From positions 185,466 through 249,465 of the forward strand of contig JBDVMP010000095.1 of NCBI GenBank assembly GCA_039970095.1: a stretch of 64,000 bases of DNA. Direction: 5' to 3'. Numbering within the stretch: the stretch's first letter is position 1; every line of letters begins with the position of its first letter. Source of the stretch: JAMZMI01 sp039970095 (GTDB lineage: Bacteria > Bacteroidota > Bacteroidia > Cytophagales > Cyclobacteriaceae). The notes below the pieces were generated by a model. It had not been told where the DNA came from, did no database searches, and worked only from the letters and a program-made list of their open reading frames with translations. Below are positions 10,147 to 19,257 of the stretch, in pieces. A program made the position numbers and the translations under genes.

Positions 10147-13080
10147 ATGAAAAAATTCATTACTTATTTAAATGTTGTAATGTTTGGTATGCTAACGCTG
10201 TGGTTTGGCTCAGCTGAGGCACAGACCCAGCTCAACAACACAACACCTTTTACTTCACAGTTGGTCACAGTAAATGGCAAGCTTGCCTGGAGATATAATG
10301 GCGGAGGGGCAGATCAAGGTCTGGTTACCTACGACCCAGCTACCCAAACTCAAACTAACTACCATAGCGATCTCAGGGATTTGGTCTATCTGACCTCCTA
10401 TGGAGACTTTGCCATATCCAGAGCTAATGATATTGGTGGTGGAACAGGTAGTGGTATGATGTGGACAGATGGTGAGAGCTTCGAAATATTAATCAATTAC
10501 ACCCAACAAGGGGAAGCTAATTTCTTTCACAATGGAGTCGTTTATCAAGTGGCTAAAAGAGATGGAAATGGAACTGCTCGAAGTGGAAATGGTGCTAGAA
10601 AAATTTGGTCTTACAATATAGAAACTGGAATAGGCCAACAAGCAACTGACTTGAATGCGGAAGCGGCCGATTTAGGCAATGGTAACTTTAAAAGGGTAGC
10701 TCCTTTCGGAGATGGCGTATTTCTTGGGATCAGAGAATCTACCAACAACCTTCATGTACCGTATCTGGCAGATGGTACTATAAGTAATAATGTCTCTCTG
10801 GGTTCTGATGCCAACACACAAGACGAACCTTTTATGAGTCTGAGTGAATCATTGGTATTGTTCATTGCCGCAAGTGCTACAGATGATTTAGGTGTTGAGC
10901 TTTACAAGTACGACGGTACCTCTGTTCAAAACGTAGCAGACCATATCTCGGGTTCAACAGGATCGAGCTTTGATAGTCAAATAGGTTACAAGAGCCAATT
11001 AGGTTTTGCTCACAATGGCTATGGCTATTTTACAGGACCTCAAAGTGACGGTACAGGACTGGCTTTATATCGCAGCAATGGATCAAGCATTGAGTTGGTA
11101 AAACTGTTTTCTACCAGTACGAACGCTGGATTTGCGAATGGAAATGTAAACTCATTGGCACCTGTCTCTGATACGCACTTTGTATTTGAAGCCAACGACC
11201 AAATCACAGGTACAGCAGGACAAGAACTTTGGGTGAGTGACGGAACTCCAGGAGGTACATCCATGATTATGGACATCAATTCTGGAGCCACTGGCAGTAG
11301 TATCACAGGTATGTGGCCTGTTGATGGTGGTGCTATTTTCTGGGCCACCGACGGTACTGACGAAGGTGTGTATTTCACAGACGGCACAGCTCCAGGTACT
11401 TTTCTTATTTCAGATGTCAGCCTTCACAACGGGGTAAAGGCACTTCAAGCAATCGGCTCAAGAGCTTACTTTGCGGATGACAGCAATGACCTATTTGAAC
11501 TAAGTATTCCTGTTACAGGAACCACAACTTACACTGCTAGCTGGGATTTAGGATCTCCTACTTCTTCTACCAATGCCATTGTGGAAGGTGACTTGACTAT
11601 AGGCTCATCAACGGCTTTGGATGTTCAAAATCTGGAGGTCGCTAGTGGAGCTTCTATCCTGGTAGAGTCAGGATCTTCACTTACAGTAATGGGTGATATT
11701 TTCAACGAAGGGTCAATCATAATCGAATCCGGGGCAAGCCTTGTTACTTACGATGGCGAGTACCTTATCGGTAATGATGTGGAAGTATTGAGAAACACAA
11801 ATGGTTCTCCTCTTGGGTATAGCTTCGTAGGATCACCTATAGAAGCAGATGCCACAGTAACTGGAGCTAATCTTGGTTCTCCTGTTTATGCTTATGATGA
11901 AACACAGACCTACAGCGCTACAGGTGGCGACCGATGGGTTGATGCAACAGCTACTGAGCTTGAGCCAGGTGTTGGGTATGCCCAGGCTGGACAAGGCATG
12001 ATCACTTTTACCGGAACTCCTAACACTGGAGATATTACAGTGGAAGGACTCACATACAGTGCGGGAACGGCTATTAATCAAGGTTGGAATTTGATCAGCA
12101 ACCCTTACCCTGCCGCCATCAACGCTCAGGATTTTATAACAGCCAATGTTGATTTAGAAGCAGCGATCTACTTGTGGGACGACAAGAACAATGGTTCACA
12201 AGGCACTAACGATGACTACCTCATTGTTTCTTCGCTAGGAATGACAGATCAAAGCGGACCTAACAGTTCATCAGAATTTGACGGATATATCGGTTCTATG
12301 CAGGGCTTCTTTGTGAAGCTGATCGGCGAAGGAACCTCTAGTGTAACCTTCACTGAGGACATGAGAGATGCTGGAAACAATGCCGATGGTAGTTTCTTCA
12401 GAAATGCTGAAGCAGTTGAACTGAATATCAAGCTTGCAATTTCGAATGAAGCCGGACTATACAACGAGCTTTTGATTGGCTTGAGAGAGGACGCTACCGA
12501 AGGCGTGGACAGATTATATGAGGCTTCAAAACTAGTTGGTAACCCTGATATTGCTTTTTACAGCATCATCAATGATAGCAAGTATGCCATTCAGGGACTG
12601 CCTGTAAGCAACGGTACAAGTACAGAACTGGGTTTTGATCTATCAACTGCAACAAACCTTACACTTTCTGTAGTGGATTTGAGTGGATTGGAAGAAGGTA
12701 TGACTTTCATACTTACTGACCATGTTAGCGGAATAGAATACGACCTTAATGAGGTTGGTTCGTTTGATTTTTCTGCTGTTCAAGGTTCTGACCAAAACAG
12801 ATTTACCCTTGCTTACAGAGAGGCTGCTGTTCTGGCCACCAGCTCATTGACCAACAGACCAACTTACAGGTACAGCAATCAAACCCTTACGGTTGATTTT
12901 GCTACAGCCACTGATATCGCTGGATATGCCGTGTATGACTTTTCAGGAAGAGTGCTTGCGAAAAGCGACGTGGTGAATAAGGGTGTAGAATCACTGGAGG
13001 TGCCAATTCAAACTACTGGAATCAACATAGTAAGAATCATCACTTCTGAAGGAACCTTCACCAGAAAATTCAAATTTTAA
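10147..13080 (+). CDS. ELWxxDGT-repeat surface protein with T9SS-type tail
   Basis: 977 residues with a signal peptide (ending about residue 26, SAEAQ). The first 440 residues carry propeller-like ELWxxDGT repeats, including an exact GQELWVSDGTPGGTSMIMDI. Next is a short beta-helix-like stretch (SGASILVESGSSLTVMG). A module of about 400 residues (GSPIEAD, WNLISNPYPAAI, GSMQGFFVK, GLREDATEGVDRLYEA, YAIQGLP) follows, which also occurs in the proteins at 58516 and 24879. The last 75 residues resemble a T9SS sorting domain (YAVYDFSGRVL to TFTRKFKF). There is no recognisable enzyme domain; a structural, adhesive or binding role is inferred. A small PID-CTERM gene starts 16 bases after the stop and shares the downstream terminator. 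Confidence 0.7.
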   Translation: MKKFITYLNVVMFGMLTLWFGSAEAQTQLNNTTPFTSQLVTVNGKLAWRYNGGGADQGLVTYDPATQTQTNYHSDLRDLVYLTSYGDFAISRANDIGGGTGSGMMWTDGESFEILINYTQQGEANFFHNGVVYQVAKRDGNGTARSGNGARKIWSYNIETGIGQQATDLNAEAADLGNGNFKRVAPFGDGVFLGIRESTNNLHVPYLADGTISNNVSLGSDANTQDEPFMSLSESLVLFIAASATDDLGVELYKYDGTSVQNVADHISGSTGSSFDSQIGYKSQLGFAHNGYGYFTGPQSDGTGLALYRSNGSSIELVKLFSTSTNAGFANGNVNSLAPVSDTHFVFEANDQITGTAGQELWVSDGTPGGTSMIMDINSGATGSSITGMWPVDGGAIFWATDGTDEGVYFTDGTAPGTFLISDVSLHNGVKALQAIGSRAYFADDSNDLFELSIPVTGTTTYTASWDLGSPTSSTNAIVEGDLTIGSSTALDVQNLEVASGASILVESGSSLTVMGDIFNEGSIIIESGASLVTYDGEYLIGNDVEVLRNTNGSPLGYSFVGSPIEADATVTGANLGSPVYAYDETQTYSATGGDRWVDATATELEPGVGYAQAGQGMITFTGTPNTGDITVEGLTYSAGTAINQGWNLISNPYPAAINAQDFITANVDLEAAIYLWDDKNNGSQGTNDDYLIVSSLGMTDQSGPNSSSEFDGYIGSMQGFFVKLIGEGTSSVTFTEDMRDAGNNADGSFFRNAEAVELNIKLAISNEAGLYNELLIGLREDATEGVDRLYEASKLVGNPDIAFYSIINDSKYAIQGLPVSNGTSTELGFDLSTATNLTLSVVDLSGLEEGMTFILTDHVSGIEYDLNEVGSFDFSAVQGSDQNRFTLAYREAAVLATSSLTNRPTYRYSNQTLTVDFATATDIAGYAVYDFSGRVLAKSDVVNKGVESLEVPIQTTGINIVRIITSEGTFTRKFKF

Positions 13081-13096
13081 TTTAAATCCAAGGAAC

Positions 13097-13264
13097 ATGA
13101 AAACTTCATATATATTATTAACTGCACTTATGATTTTGGTGGCAATTGCACCAGCTTTGGCTCAAGGAGCGCCTCCTGCCACACCTATAGACGGTGGCTT
13201 GTCAGCACTTCTCGCTGCAGGTGGCCTATATGGCATCAAGAAAATAAGAGACATGAGAAAATAA
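13097..13264 (+). CDS. Small PID-CTERM sorting-tail protein (55 aa)
   Basis: A 55-residue product: a cleavable signal peptide (MKTSYILLTALMILVAIAPALAQ), a tiny linker GAPPATPIDGG, one hydrophobic segment LSALLAAGGLYGIKK, and a basic end IRDMRK. The PIDGG motif, short helix and basic tail match what I recall as the PID-CTERM sorting signal of Bacteroidota, analogous in layout to PEP-CTERM. Nearly nothing is left between signal peptide and tail, so the mature product is a minimal membrane peptide. The gene follows the 977-residue surface protein by 16 bases and is followed by a strong terminator, so the two are very likely co-transcribed. A near copy lies at 60937, also directly behind a related surface protein. 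Its function is unknown. Confidence 0.8.
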   Translation: MKTSYILLTALMILVAIAPALAQGAPPATPIDGGLSALLAAGGLYGIKKIRDMRK

Positions 13265-13288
13265 TTTTGTAGAGTTAGAACTTAGCAG

Positions 13289-13320
13289 CAGCCAATCAAG
13301 TTTTGATTGGCTGTTTTTTT
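13289..13320 (+). terminator. Rho-independent terminator of the surface protein/PID-CTERM pair
   Basis: An 11-bp perfect stem (CAGCCAATCAA with its complement) has a three-base loop and is followed by seven T. It closes the operon 10147-13264. Confidence 0.9.
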
Positions 13321-13383
13321 GACTCTCCATTACTTCCTAAATCTCTCAATTTCTTAAAAATCAATCCTCTTAGGTTTAGAACT

Positions 13384-16300
13384 ATGAAAAAAACACTTTT
13401 ACTCTTCACTATTCTGTACTCTACTATCGCTCTGGCTCAACAAAAGATAGCAGATCAATCCACCACCTCAGGAGCAGTATCGTACATCGTCACTGAACCA
13501 GACGACTCTAAACTGGTTTTTAGAGGCTCAGGGGCTACATTCTACTTTGTAAACCTTGAAAACCTCTCAATAACCAATAAAACTTACGTCGCATTTACGG
13601 AGGAAGAAAAAGCCGGAAATGTTGTTTTCGGAAGAGGAACATTGACATCTGAATCATCAGATTTGACTTTTGTCACCACCTCTGATGCCTTCCATTTGGA
13701 TTATTATAGTACAGGTGATAATTGGCCAAGGATCTTTACCCAGGCAAGTGATGGCGCTTATTTTGGATCGGGAAGGTTTGATCCCGACGAAGCAGGTCGC
13801 GATTTCATCCGCCTTTCAAGCGACCTCACTACAGTGACACGTCCGTTCAATCTTGTGGAAGGTGAAGGCGTAGATCTCATCAACAAAAATATTTACCAGG
13901 TTCAAATGACTCCTTTCGGAGACAATAAATTACTCGTAAAGGCTAAAAAATCATTGACAGATGAAGAGTACTTCGTCTGGGACGACACCAACGAAACACT
14001 CACCCAACTAACCGATATCGAAAATAGTGACCCTGATGAAACGCATGCGGTAAACTGGCCTCTGGCCAAAGCATACGGGAATAACGTGGTGTTTTTTTAT
14101 AAGGATCAGCTATTCTCTTCAGACGGCACTGCCGCAGGCACCCAATTGATCTCTTCTGTTTCCATACTGGATCTGGAAGCCATAGGTGGAGCGGACGATT
14201 ACGTGCTCTACGCCAATGATGATTCGGGTGATACTGAACTGTACCTATACACCGATGGCGGTTCACCTACTAAAATTGACTTAAATACAAGCAGCAGCTC
14301 CTCACCTACTGATTTTGTGTCTAATGGCAGTCTCATGATGTTCATTGCCGACGATGGAACAGGCTATGAACCTTTTATTTCTGATGGCTCCCTTGTCGGA
14401 ACAAAGAAACTTGTGGATATCAATGAGTCGGGTGCTTCCATGTCACCTTCTTCAGGCTATAACATAAAATCGATTATACCAGCTGGGACTGGATTTATCT
14501 TTAGTGCTTATGACGGCACATCCACGCAAATCTATTACACAGATGGAACCAACGTGGTGGCTCTCAACAACGCAGACGAATACAACGGATATGCCTCAGG
14601 GGCTAGAGAGGCTCTCTCAGCTACTGATGATTTCGCCTATTTTTCTGATCAGGATGGAAACATATTTTCAGTGGCTATCCCAGACAATATCCTTATGGAC
14701 GAACAATGGACATCAGACGCGCCTCAGGCTGATCAGTCTCTCTATTTTACTTCTGACTACACCTTCTCTTCTAATCTCGTAATTCACAGTGCCCATATTC
14801 CATCAGGTATAACCGTCACTGTTCCTGACGGCATCACTTTGGAAATCACTTCGGTACTACACAAAAGAGGTCAGATCAATGTGGAATCAGGTGGCACATT
14901 AATCTACACCGAACCTGTAAACACGATAGAGCTTCAATCCACGGCAAACAAGGTGGATGAATTTCTTTCCTCAGCTCAAACTGGCAGTGAGCCGGGCCAA
15001 TACCCAACAGCGGCCATTGACCAGCTGACTGACTCTCTTAGCAAGGCCAATACGATAATTGAGGAAGCAGACGACCCACAGGCCATCTCTCAAATGGCCG
15101 AAAACCTGCATAAGACACTGATAGATGTGAGATGGCAGGAGGTTCAGGCGGAGTTTGTTTATCTAAACAACCTGGAGACCATGATCGGAGACTTGAAGCA
15201 GGCTCAAATTCGCAATTTGCTAACATCTAAAAGCCAGGTCGATTATCTGTTGTTAGGAATGAGAGAAGCCCGAATGATGGGTGTTAGGATCAACATATTT
15301 GCAAATGGTTTTAACCCTAATGAAGAAATGTTTGACTACTTCTACGAGCAAGCTGTGTACAGAGGCTTTAAGATATTTGCCAACCCTGCCGAATGGGCTG
15401 GCGGAAAGAGAATCGCTTGTAACATGCTGTCTGGCGATCTCTGCGATGTAAGGGATGATGCAGAAAAAACGCAGATCCTAATCGATAGAGTGAAAGAATT
15501 TGCCAGCCAATACAAGTGCGACTGGATCAATGCCTTCAATGAGGATGGTGCACCCGATGGTGCCTGGAGTATAGAGCAGTTTAACCTGATTTATTCTTCG
15601 TTGTACAACAATGTTAACGGTGCTGATCTCATAGGGCCTTGCGCCTGGGGTATTCCGGCTAGTATCAGTGGACTGAACAATACCGATATTAAAAACTACG
15701 TTACAGTTGCAACCACACATAACCTGGGCTTTAACCATGACAAGTGGGACGAATTCATTGCCGCAGCTGGCAACCTACCCGTATGGGACTCTGAAACCAA
15801 CTTCAATGATAAATACGGTACAGGCACACGACTGGAAGTAGCCGTGGCAGCTGGAGTTCAGGGGCTGGTGTTTTATGATAACTGGAAAAATGTCAACTTA
15901 ACCAATGGTGCTCTAAGTGCCTCAGGTCTGAACATCCGGGATACCTATTCCGCCCTTAAGGTTTTGGCGAGTAGCTTGACTATCTCAGGAAGTAGTGATG
16001 TCCAGCTAACCAAATCTACCAATCTCAGTGCTGAGGTCCTCCCTGCTGACAATACCAACAAAGGGTTCGTTTGGTCATCAAGCGATGAGAACATTGCCAC
16101 AGTAGATGAGCATGGCACAGTCACTGGAGTAGCTCTGGGAGAAGCGACTATCACTGCCACCACTACAGACGGGTCAGGTGTTTCTGGAAGTTTTACGATC
16201 ACCGTAGGGCCGCTTCTGGTAACTTCGATTTCCATACAAGGGGAAAATGAAATGATTCATCATGAGACCCAAACCCTTACAGCCACTGTTTTACCAGAAA

Positions 16301-16968
16301 ATGCCAACGACAAATCTTACTCATGGAGTTCCAGTGACGAGGCAGTAGCCACCATAGATGGCGAGGGAGAAGTAACGGCCGTAAGTGTGGGAAATGCAAC
16401 GATCACTGCTACTGCCAATGATGAATCAACTGTCACTAACACATTCGACATTGTGGTATCCCCACTCCTGGTTTCATCTATCCAGATATCTGGAGAGACA
16501 GAAATGAAATCCGGGACGTCTCAAACCATCTCTGCTGAAGTATTGCCGTCCAACGCCACCAATGGCGCTATATTATGGGAGAGCAATCAAACAGAAATCG
16601 CTACAGTCAATGAGCAAGGTCTTGTCATGGCACTGGCGGCAGGTACTGCCACCATCACTGCTACAGCCACTGATGAATCAGAAATATCAGGTGAATTGAG
16701 TCTGACAATAATAGAGGTTTTGGCAAATGATGAGATCATTCATTTCGCGGTATTTCCTAACCCCTCTAATGGACAATTTTCACTCAACTTACCGATTTCT
16801 AACTCTGATCTGAGCTATCATATATTCAACACAGCAGGCCAGCTGGTGCAATCAGGAAAGGTGCCTGTCTCACGGCAAATACTGCTTTCAACGCAAGCAA
16901 AGGGCGTATTTAATCTGATCATAAGATCAGAAAACAAAACCTACAGCAGTCGTTTAATCATTCATTAA
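13384..16968 (+). CDS. Giant T9SS-secreted protein: propeller, GH-A-like barrel, 3 Big2 repeats
   Basis: 1,194 residues from the ATG at 13384. An in-frame ATG at 13303 lies inside the preceding terminator and would spoil the signal peptide MKKTLLLFTILYSTIALAQ, so I reject it. It is a paralogue of the protein at 839 over its whole N-terminal 880 residues, sharing stretches such as VDLINKN and VKAKK/R and DEEYFVWDDT. The order is propeller-like repeats, a FIVAR-like helical linker (about 520-590), then a barrel with Glu720 in AFNEDG (candidate acid/base) and Glu804 in PVWDSE (candidate nucleophile). Three Big2 repeats follow (about 863-1110), then a type A T9SS sorting domain (FAVFPNPSNGQFSLNL). 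The conserved acids in both paralogues favour a real glycosidase, though the substrate is unknown. A terminator follows. Confidence 0.75.
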   Translation: MKKTLLLFTILYSTIALAQQKIADQSTTSGAVSYIVTEPDDSKLVFRGSGATFYFVNLENLSITNKTYVAFTEEEKAGNVVFGRGTLTSESSDLTFVTTSDAFHLDYYSTGDNWPRIFTQASDGAYFGSGRFDPDEAGRDFIRLSSDLTTVTRPFNLVEGEGVDLINKNIYQVQMTPFGDNKLLVKAKKSLTDEEYFVWDDTNETLTQLTDIENSDPDETHAVNWPLAKAYGNNVVFFYKDQLFSSDGTAAGTQLISSVSILDLEAIGGADDYVLYANDDSGDTELYLYTDGGSPTKIDLNTSSSSSPTDFVSNGSLMMFIADDGTGYEPFISDGSLVGTKKLVDINESGASMSPSSGYNIKSIIPAGTGFIFSAYDGTSTQIYYTDGTNVVALNNADEYNGYASGAREALSATDDFAYFSDQDGNIFSVAIPDNILMDEQWTSDAPQADQSLYFTSDYTFSSNLVIHSAHIPSGITVTVPDGITLEITSVLHKRGQINVESGGTLIYTEPVNTIELQSTANKVDEFLSSAQTGSEPGQYPTAAIDQLTDSLSKANTIIEEADDPQAISQMAENLHKTLIDVRWQEVQAEFVYLNNLETMIGDLKQAQIRNLLTSKSQVDYLLLGMREARMMGVRINIFANGFNPNEEMFDYFYEQAVYRGFKIFANPAEWAGGKRIACNMLSGDLCDVRDDAEKTQILIDRVKEFASQYKCDWINAFNEDGAPDGAWSIEQFNLIYSSLYNNVNGADLIGPCAWGIPASISGLNNTDIKNYVTVATTHNLGFNHDKWDEFIAAAGNLPVWDSETNFNDKYGTGTRLEVAVAAGVQGLVFYDNWKNVNLTNGALSASGLNIRDTYSALKVLASSLTISGSSDVQLTKSTNLSAEVLPADNTNKGFVWSSSDENIATVDEHGTVTGVALGEATITATTTDGSGVSGSFTITVGPLLVTSISIQGENEMIHHETQTLTATVLPENANDKSYSWSSSDEAVATIDGEGEVTAVSVGNATITATANDESTVTNTFDIVVSPLLVSSIQISGETEMKSGTSQTISAEVLPSNATNGAILWESNQTEIATVNEQGLVMALAAGTATITATATDESEISGELSLTIIEVLANDEIIHFAVFPNPSNGQFSLNLPISNSDLSYHIFNTAGQLVQSGKVPVSRQILLSTQAKGVFNLIIRSENKTYSSRLIIH

Positions 16969-16978
16969 AACCTGTCAA

Positions 16979-17010
16979 AGAAGCCACCCTTATCACGGTA
17001 GCTTCTTTTT
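16979..17010 (+). terminator. Probable terminator after the second giant gene
   Basis: The stem AGAAGC-ACC with GGT-GCTTCT (one mismatch) encloses an eight-base loop and is followed by five T. It lies 10 bases after the stop codon. Confidence 0.7.
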
Positions 17011-17094
17011 CATTCCCCTACCCGATTGCTACCCGTCATCCGTAACTAAAGAATTCGCTATATTTATTGAACGTGGATCTAACGAAACCCCATT

Positions 17095-17781
17095 ATGATG
17101 CTTGCTTTAAAATTCAGCTTTCTCTTCTTTATCTACGGTTTAGACCTGTCGCCACACACCACTTCTGAGCCTTACGAGGTGTCTGGGCAGGTTACTGCTT
17201 TTTTAGAAATACCACTTACGGGCGTGCAGGTTTTAGTTAAGAAAACTGATAAAACAATAAAAACAGATGCCAGTGGTCATTTTGACCTCACGCTGAACAG
17301 AAGTGATATGCTAATTATCAAAGCGGATGGTTTTCAACCATTTAAAATTAGGATTAGCAAGCAGACATCTTTGCCTCTCCAAATCAACTTGATCCTTGAT
17401 GAGAGTCATGCAGACCAGGCGATTGAGAGTGGCTATCTGACTTCAGAGCAGTACGAGTATGCCAAAAAGCACTTATATAACAAAAACAACAAATTCGCCC
17501 AGTATTCGGACATATATGAACTTTTGCAGCGTGAGCTTCCGGGAGTTAGAATCATAAGAAGTGGTGCGCCAGGTGGAGGAGCCCAGGTTCAATTAACCGG
17601 AGTGAATACAATTTCTCTAGACCCAAATCCTGTTTTTGTGGTAGATGGAATGATAGTAGAAGACATTAGTTTCATTGCGCCATTTATGATCGTGCGTGTC
17701 AACGTATTGAAGGAAGCTTCTATTTATGGATCCAGAGGTGCCAACGGGGCTATTGAAATTTTTACAACAGAAAATGAATAA
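17095..17781 (+). CDS. SusC-like N-terminal domain plus TonB plug, no barrel
   Basis: 228 residues. After a hydrophobic start there is a carboxypeptidase-D-like regulatory domain (about 25-105: VSGQVTAFLEIPLTGVQVLV, then DASGHFDLTL, then a FQPFKIRI strand). A plug domain of TonB-dependent receptors follows (about 140-225: LLQRELPGVRII, VQLTGVNTI, NPVFVVDGMIVEDI, ASIYGSRGANGAIEIFT). SusC proteins carry both parts and then an outer-membrane barrel of some 700 residues. Here the frame stops directly after the plug, cleanly, with no sign of a downstream barrel. It may be a stand-alone plug-type protein, a form that exists in Bacteroidota, or a truncated receptor cut by the Rhs insertion beginning about 20 bases later. 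Its role is not known. Confidence 0.75.
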   Translation: MMLALKFSFLFFIYGLDLSPHTTSEPYEVSGQVTAFLEIPLTGVQVLVKKTDKTIKTDASGHFDLTLNRSDMLIIKADGFQPFKIRISKQTSLPLQINLILDESHADQAIESGYLTSEQYEYAKKHLYNKNNKFAQYSDIYELLQRELPGVRIIRSGAPGGGAQVQLTGVNTISLDPNPVFVVDGMIVEDISFIAPFMIVRVNVLKEASIYGSRGANGAIEIFTTENE

Positions 17782-17899
17782 TCGGATTACTCTTCTCTGG
17801 TGATGCTTTTATGAATGCAGCACCAGCTACCTATACAACGGAAAGGAATATCAGGAAGAAACGGGTGCTTATGCTTATGAATTTCGACATTACGATCCG

Positions 17900-18733
17900 G
17901 TGATAGATAGGTTCAACAGTATGGACCCCTTCTCCTACGCTTTTGGCAATCAAAGCCCTTACCTTTATGCTAGCAATAATCCAGTGACGTTTATTGATTA
18001 TTTGGGGTTGTATTCTGATGATTTTTGGAAAAAAATTCAAAACGGCGATCTGGACGATATAGAATCAGGACACTATGAAAATAATGATGATGGAACATGG
18101 GATTATTCATCAATTGATGAATGGTATGTAATTTCACATGATGATGGCAGCTATTCAACCATGACAGCATATGAATCACATCGTAATTCATATGTAGGAA
18201 CAGATGGCAAGAATCACGTGGATATTTTTTATTCCGTTTCAAAAAGTGGTCAAGCAAATGGGGGGAGTACGTTTGATAACATCCAACCAGGTATAGATCG
18301 AGCTGGTGATTTAGGAGGGTTCTTGGTTAGCATGGTTGAGACTCCCTTTGTAATTAGATCTGGGGAATTAGGGATGCTTGGTAATATGAAAAATATACCT
18401 TATAGCCAAGCTAAGAGAGTTCTTAATCAATACACAAAAGGCGCAGTACGAGGCTTGAGAACAGCATCAAGAACAGCAGGAGTTGCAGGTTTAGTAGTCG
18501 GAGCAGGAGTTTCAACTTTCAACTTATCAACTGGAAATGGTCAAGCTTCTGATATAGCGGATTTATTTGTTCTTGGAGCTGGAGCACTTGTCATAGGTGC
18601 TGCAGGGGTTTCGGCAGCTCCTTTTGTAGCAGCTGGAGGATTGATCTACGGTGGAGTGATGTTATTTGGTGGTGAAGATTATATAAACAACTCAGCTGCT
18701 GGTCAGGCTGTAAGAGGATACTTGGATTTTTAA
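17900..18733 (+). CDS. Truncated Rhs protein tip with C-terminal toxin-like domain
   Basis: The frame is open from 17804 without an ATG; GTG at 17900 is the first usable start. The translated stretch from 17825 reads like an Rhs core end: YLYNGKEYQEETGAY, then FRHYDPVIDRFNSMDP, then YLYASNNPVTFIDYLGL. Intact Rhs proteins exceed 1,000 residues, so only the last 50-60 residues of the shell remain. After the YLGL boundary comes a variable domain of about 230 residues: an acidic polar part (DDFWKKIQNGDLDDIESG), then an Ala/Gly-rich hydrophobic part with two or three membrane-like helices (GVAGLVVGAGVS, FVLGAGALVIGAAGV, FVAAGGLIYGGVMLF). This looks like a membrane-acting polymorphic toxin. A membrane protein starts four bases after its stop. 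Whether this orphan tip is expressed is uncertain; it could donate a new tip to a full Rhs gene by recombination. Confidence 0.7.
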   Translation: MIDRFNSMDPFSYAFGNQSPYLYASNNPVTFIDYLGLYSDDFWKKIQNGDLDDIESGHYENNDDGTWDYSSIDEWYVISHDDGSYSTMTAYESHRNSYVGTDGKNHVDIFYSVSKSGQANGGSTFDNIQPGIDRAGDLGGFLVSMVETPFVIRSGELGMLGNMKNIPYSQAKRVLNQYTKGAVRGLRTASRTAGVAGLVVGAGVSTFNLSTGNGQASDIADLFVLGAGALVIGAAGVSAAPFVAAGGLIYGGVMLFGGEDYINNSAAGQAVRGYLDF

Positions 18734-18737
18734 ATAG

Positions 18738-19127
18738 ATGAAGGTGCTGGATTGGTTCTTTAGTGTTTTTTACTTTTTTACCCTTTCAAGAGGGTCTAGA
18801 TATGAAAGAGCGAACTTTTTACTTTGGTTCTCTACGTCATTTATTTATGTAGCTGTTTTATACTTGATTTTTACTCTAGTAGAATTACAGATTTACAAAT
18901 CAATGTATTTACCTATATTCTTTTTAATATTTGGGCTTAACTTCCTGATATTGTGGTATATCTATATAAAAAAGAAAAGGTCTAAGCAAGTGATTGACAA
19001 TAAGGGAGAGGTATCAAAATCTAAAGTTGTTTTGTATCGTCTATTCGCAATATTCTTCACTTTTTTTTCAATGGCTCTTACAGTAATAAGCACTGTTTAT
19101 TATGGGAAGTTTATTTCCTTTCTTTAA
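18738..19127 (+). CDS. Putative membrane immunity protein for the Rhs tip
   Basis: 129 residues with three or four predicted transmembrane helices (residues about 5-18, 28-50, 55-75 and 100-125) and a basic cytoplasmic loop (YIKKKRSKQV). I recognise no family. It starts four bases after the Rhs toxin tip, on the same strand, and both genes are more AT-rich than their neighbours. That is the usual arrangement of a toxin with its cognate immunity gene. An inner-membrane immunity protein would fit a pore-forming or membrane-targeting toxin. The function is inferred from position and topology only. Confidence 0.55.
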   Translation: MKVLDWFFSVFYFFTLSRGSRYERANFLLWFSTSFIYVAVLYLIFTLVELQIYKSMYLPIFFLIFGLNFLILWYIYIKKKRSKQVIDNKGEVSKSKVVLYRLFAIFFTFFSMALTVISTVYYGKFISFL

Positions 19128-19257
19128 GAATTGAAAATGATAGAAAATCAGAAGCCACGCTTATCGCGCAAGTCTTCCAGCCTAGCCAGTACGTAGGCAG
19201 GACTTGTGTGTATATTTGAAATACCTTCCCTCGCTAAGTGCCAGTTTGTAGCAAGCC

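Noticed and set aside
13303..13383. In-frame upstream start for the second giant protein
   Set aside because: It overlaps the terminator of the previous operon and puts 27 residues in front of a good signal peptide.
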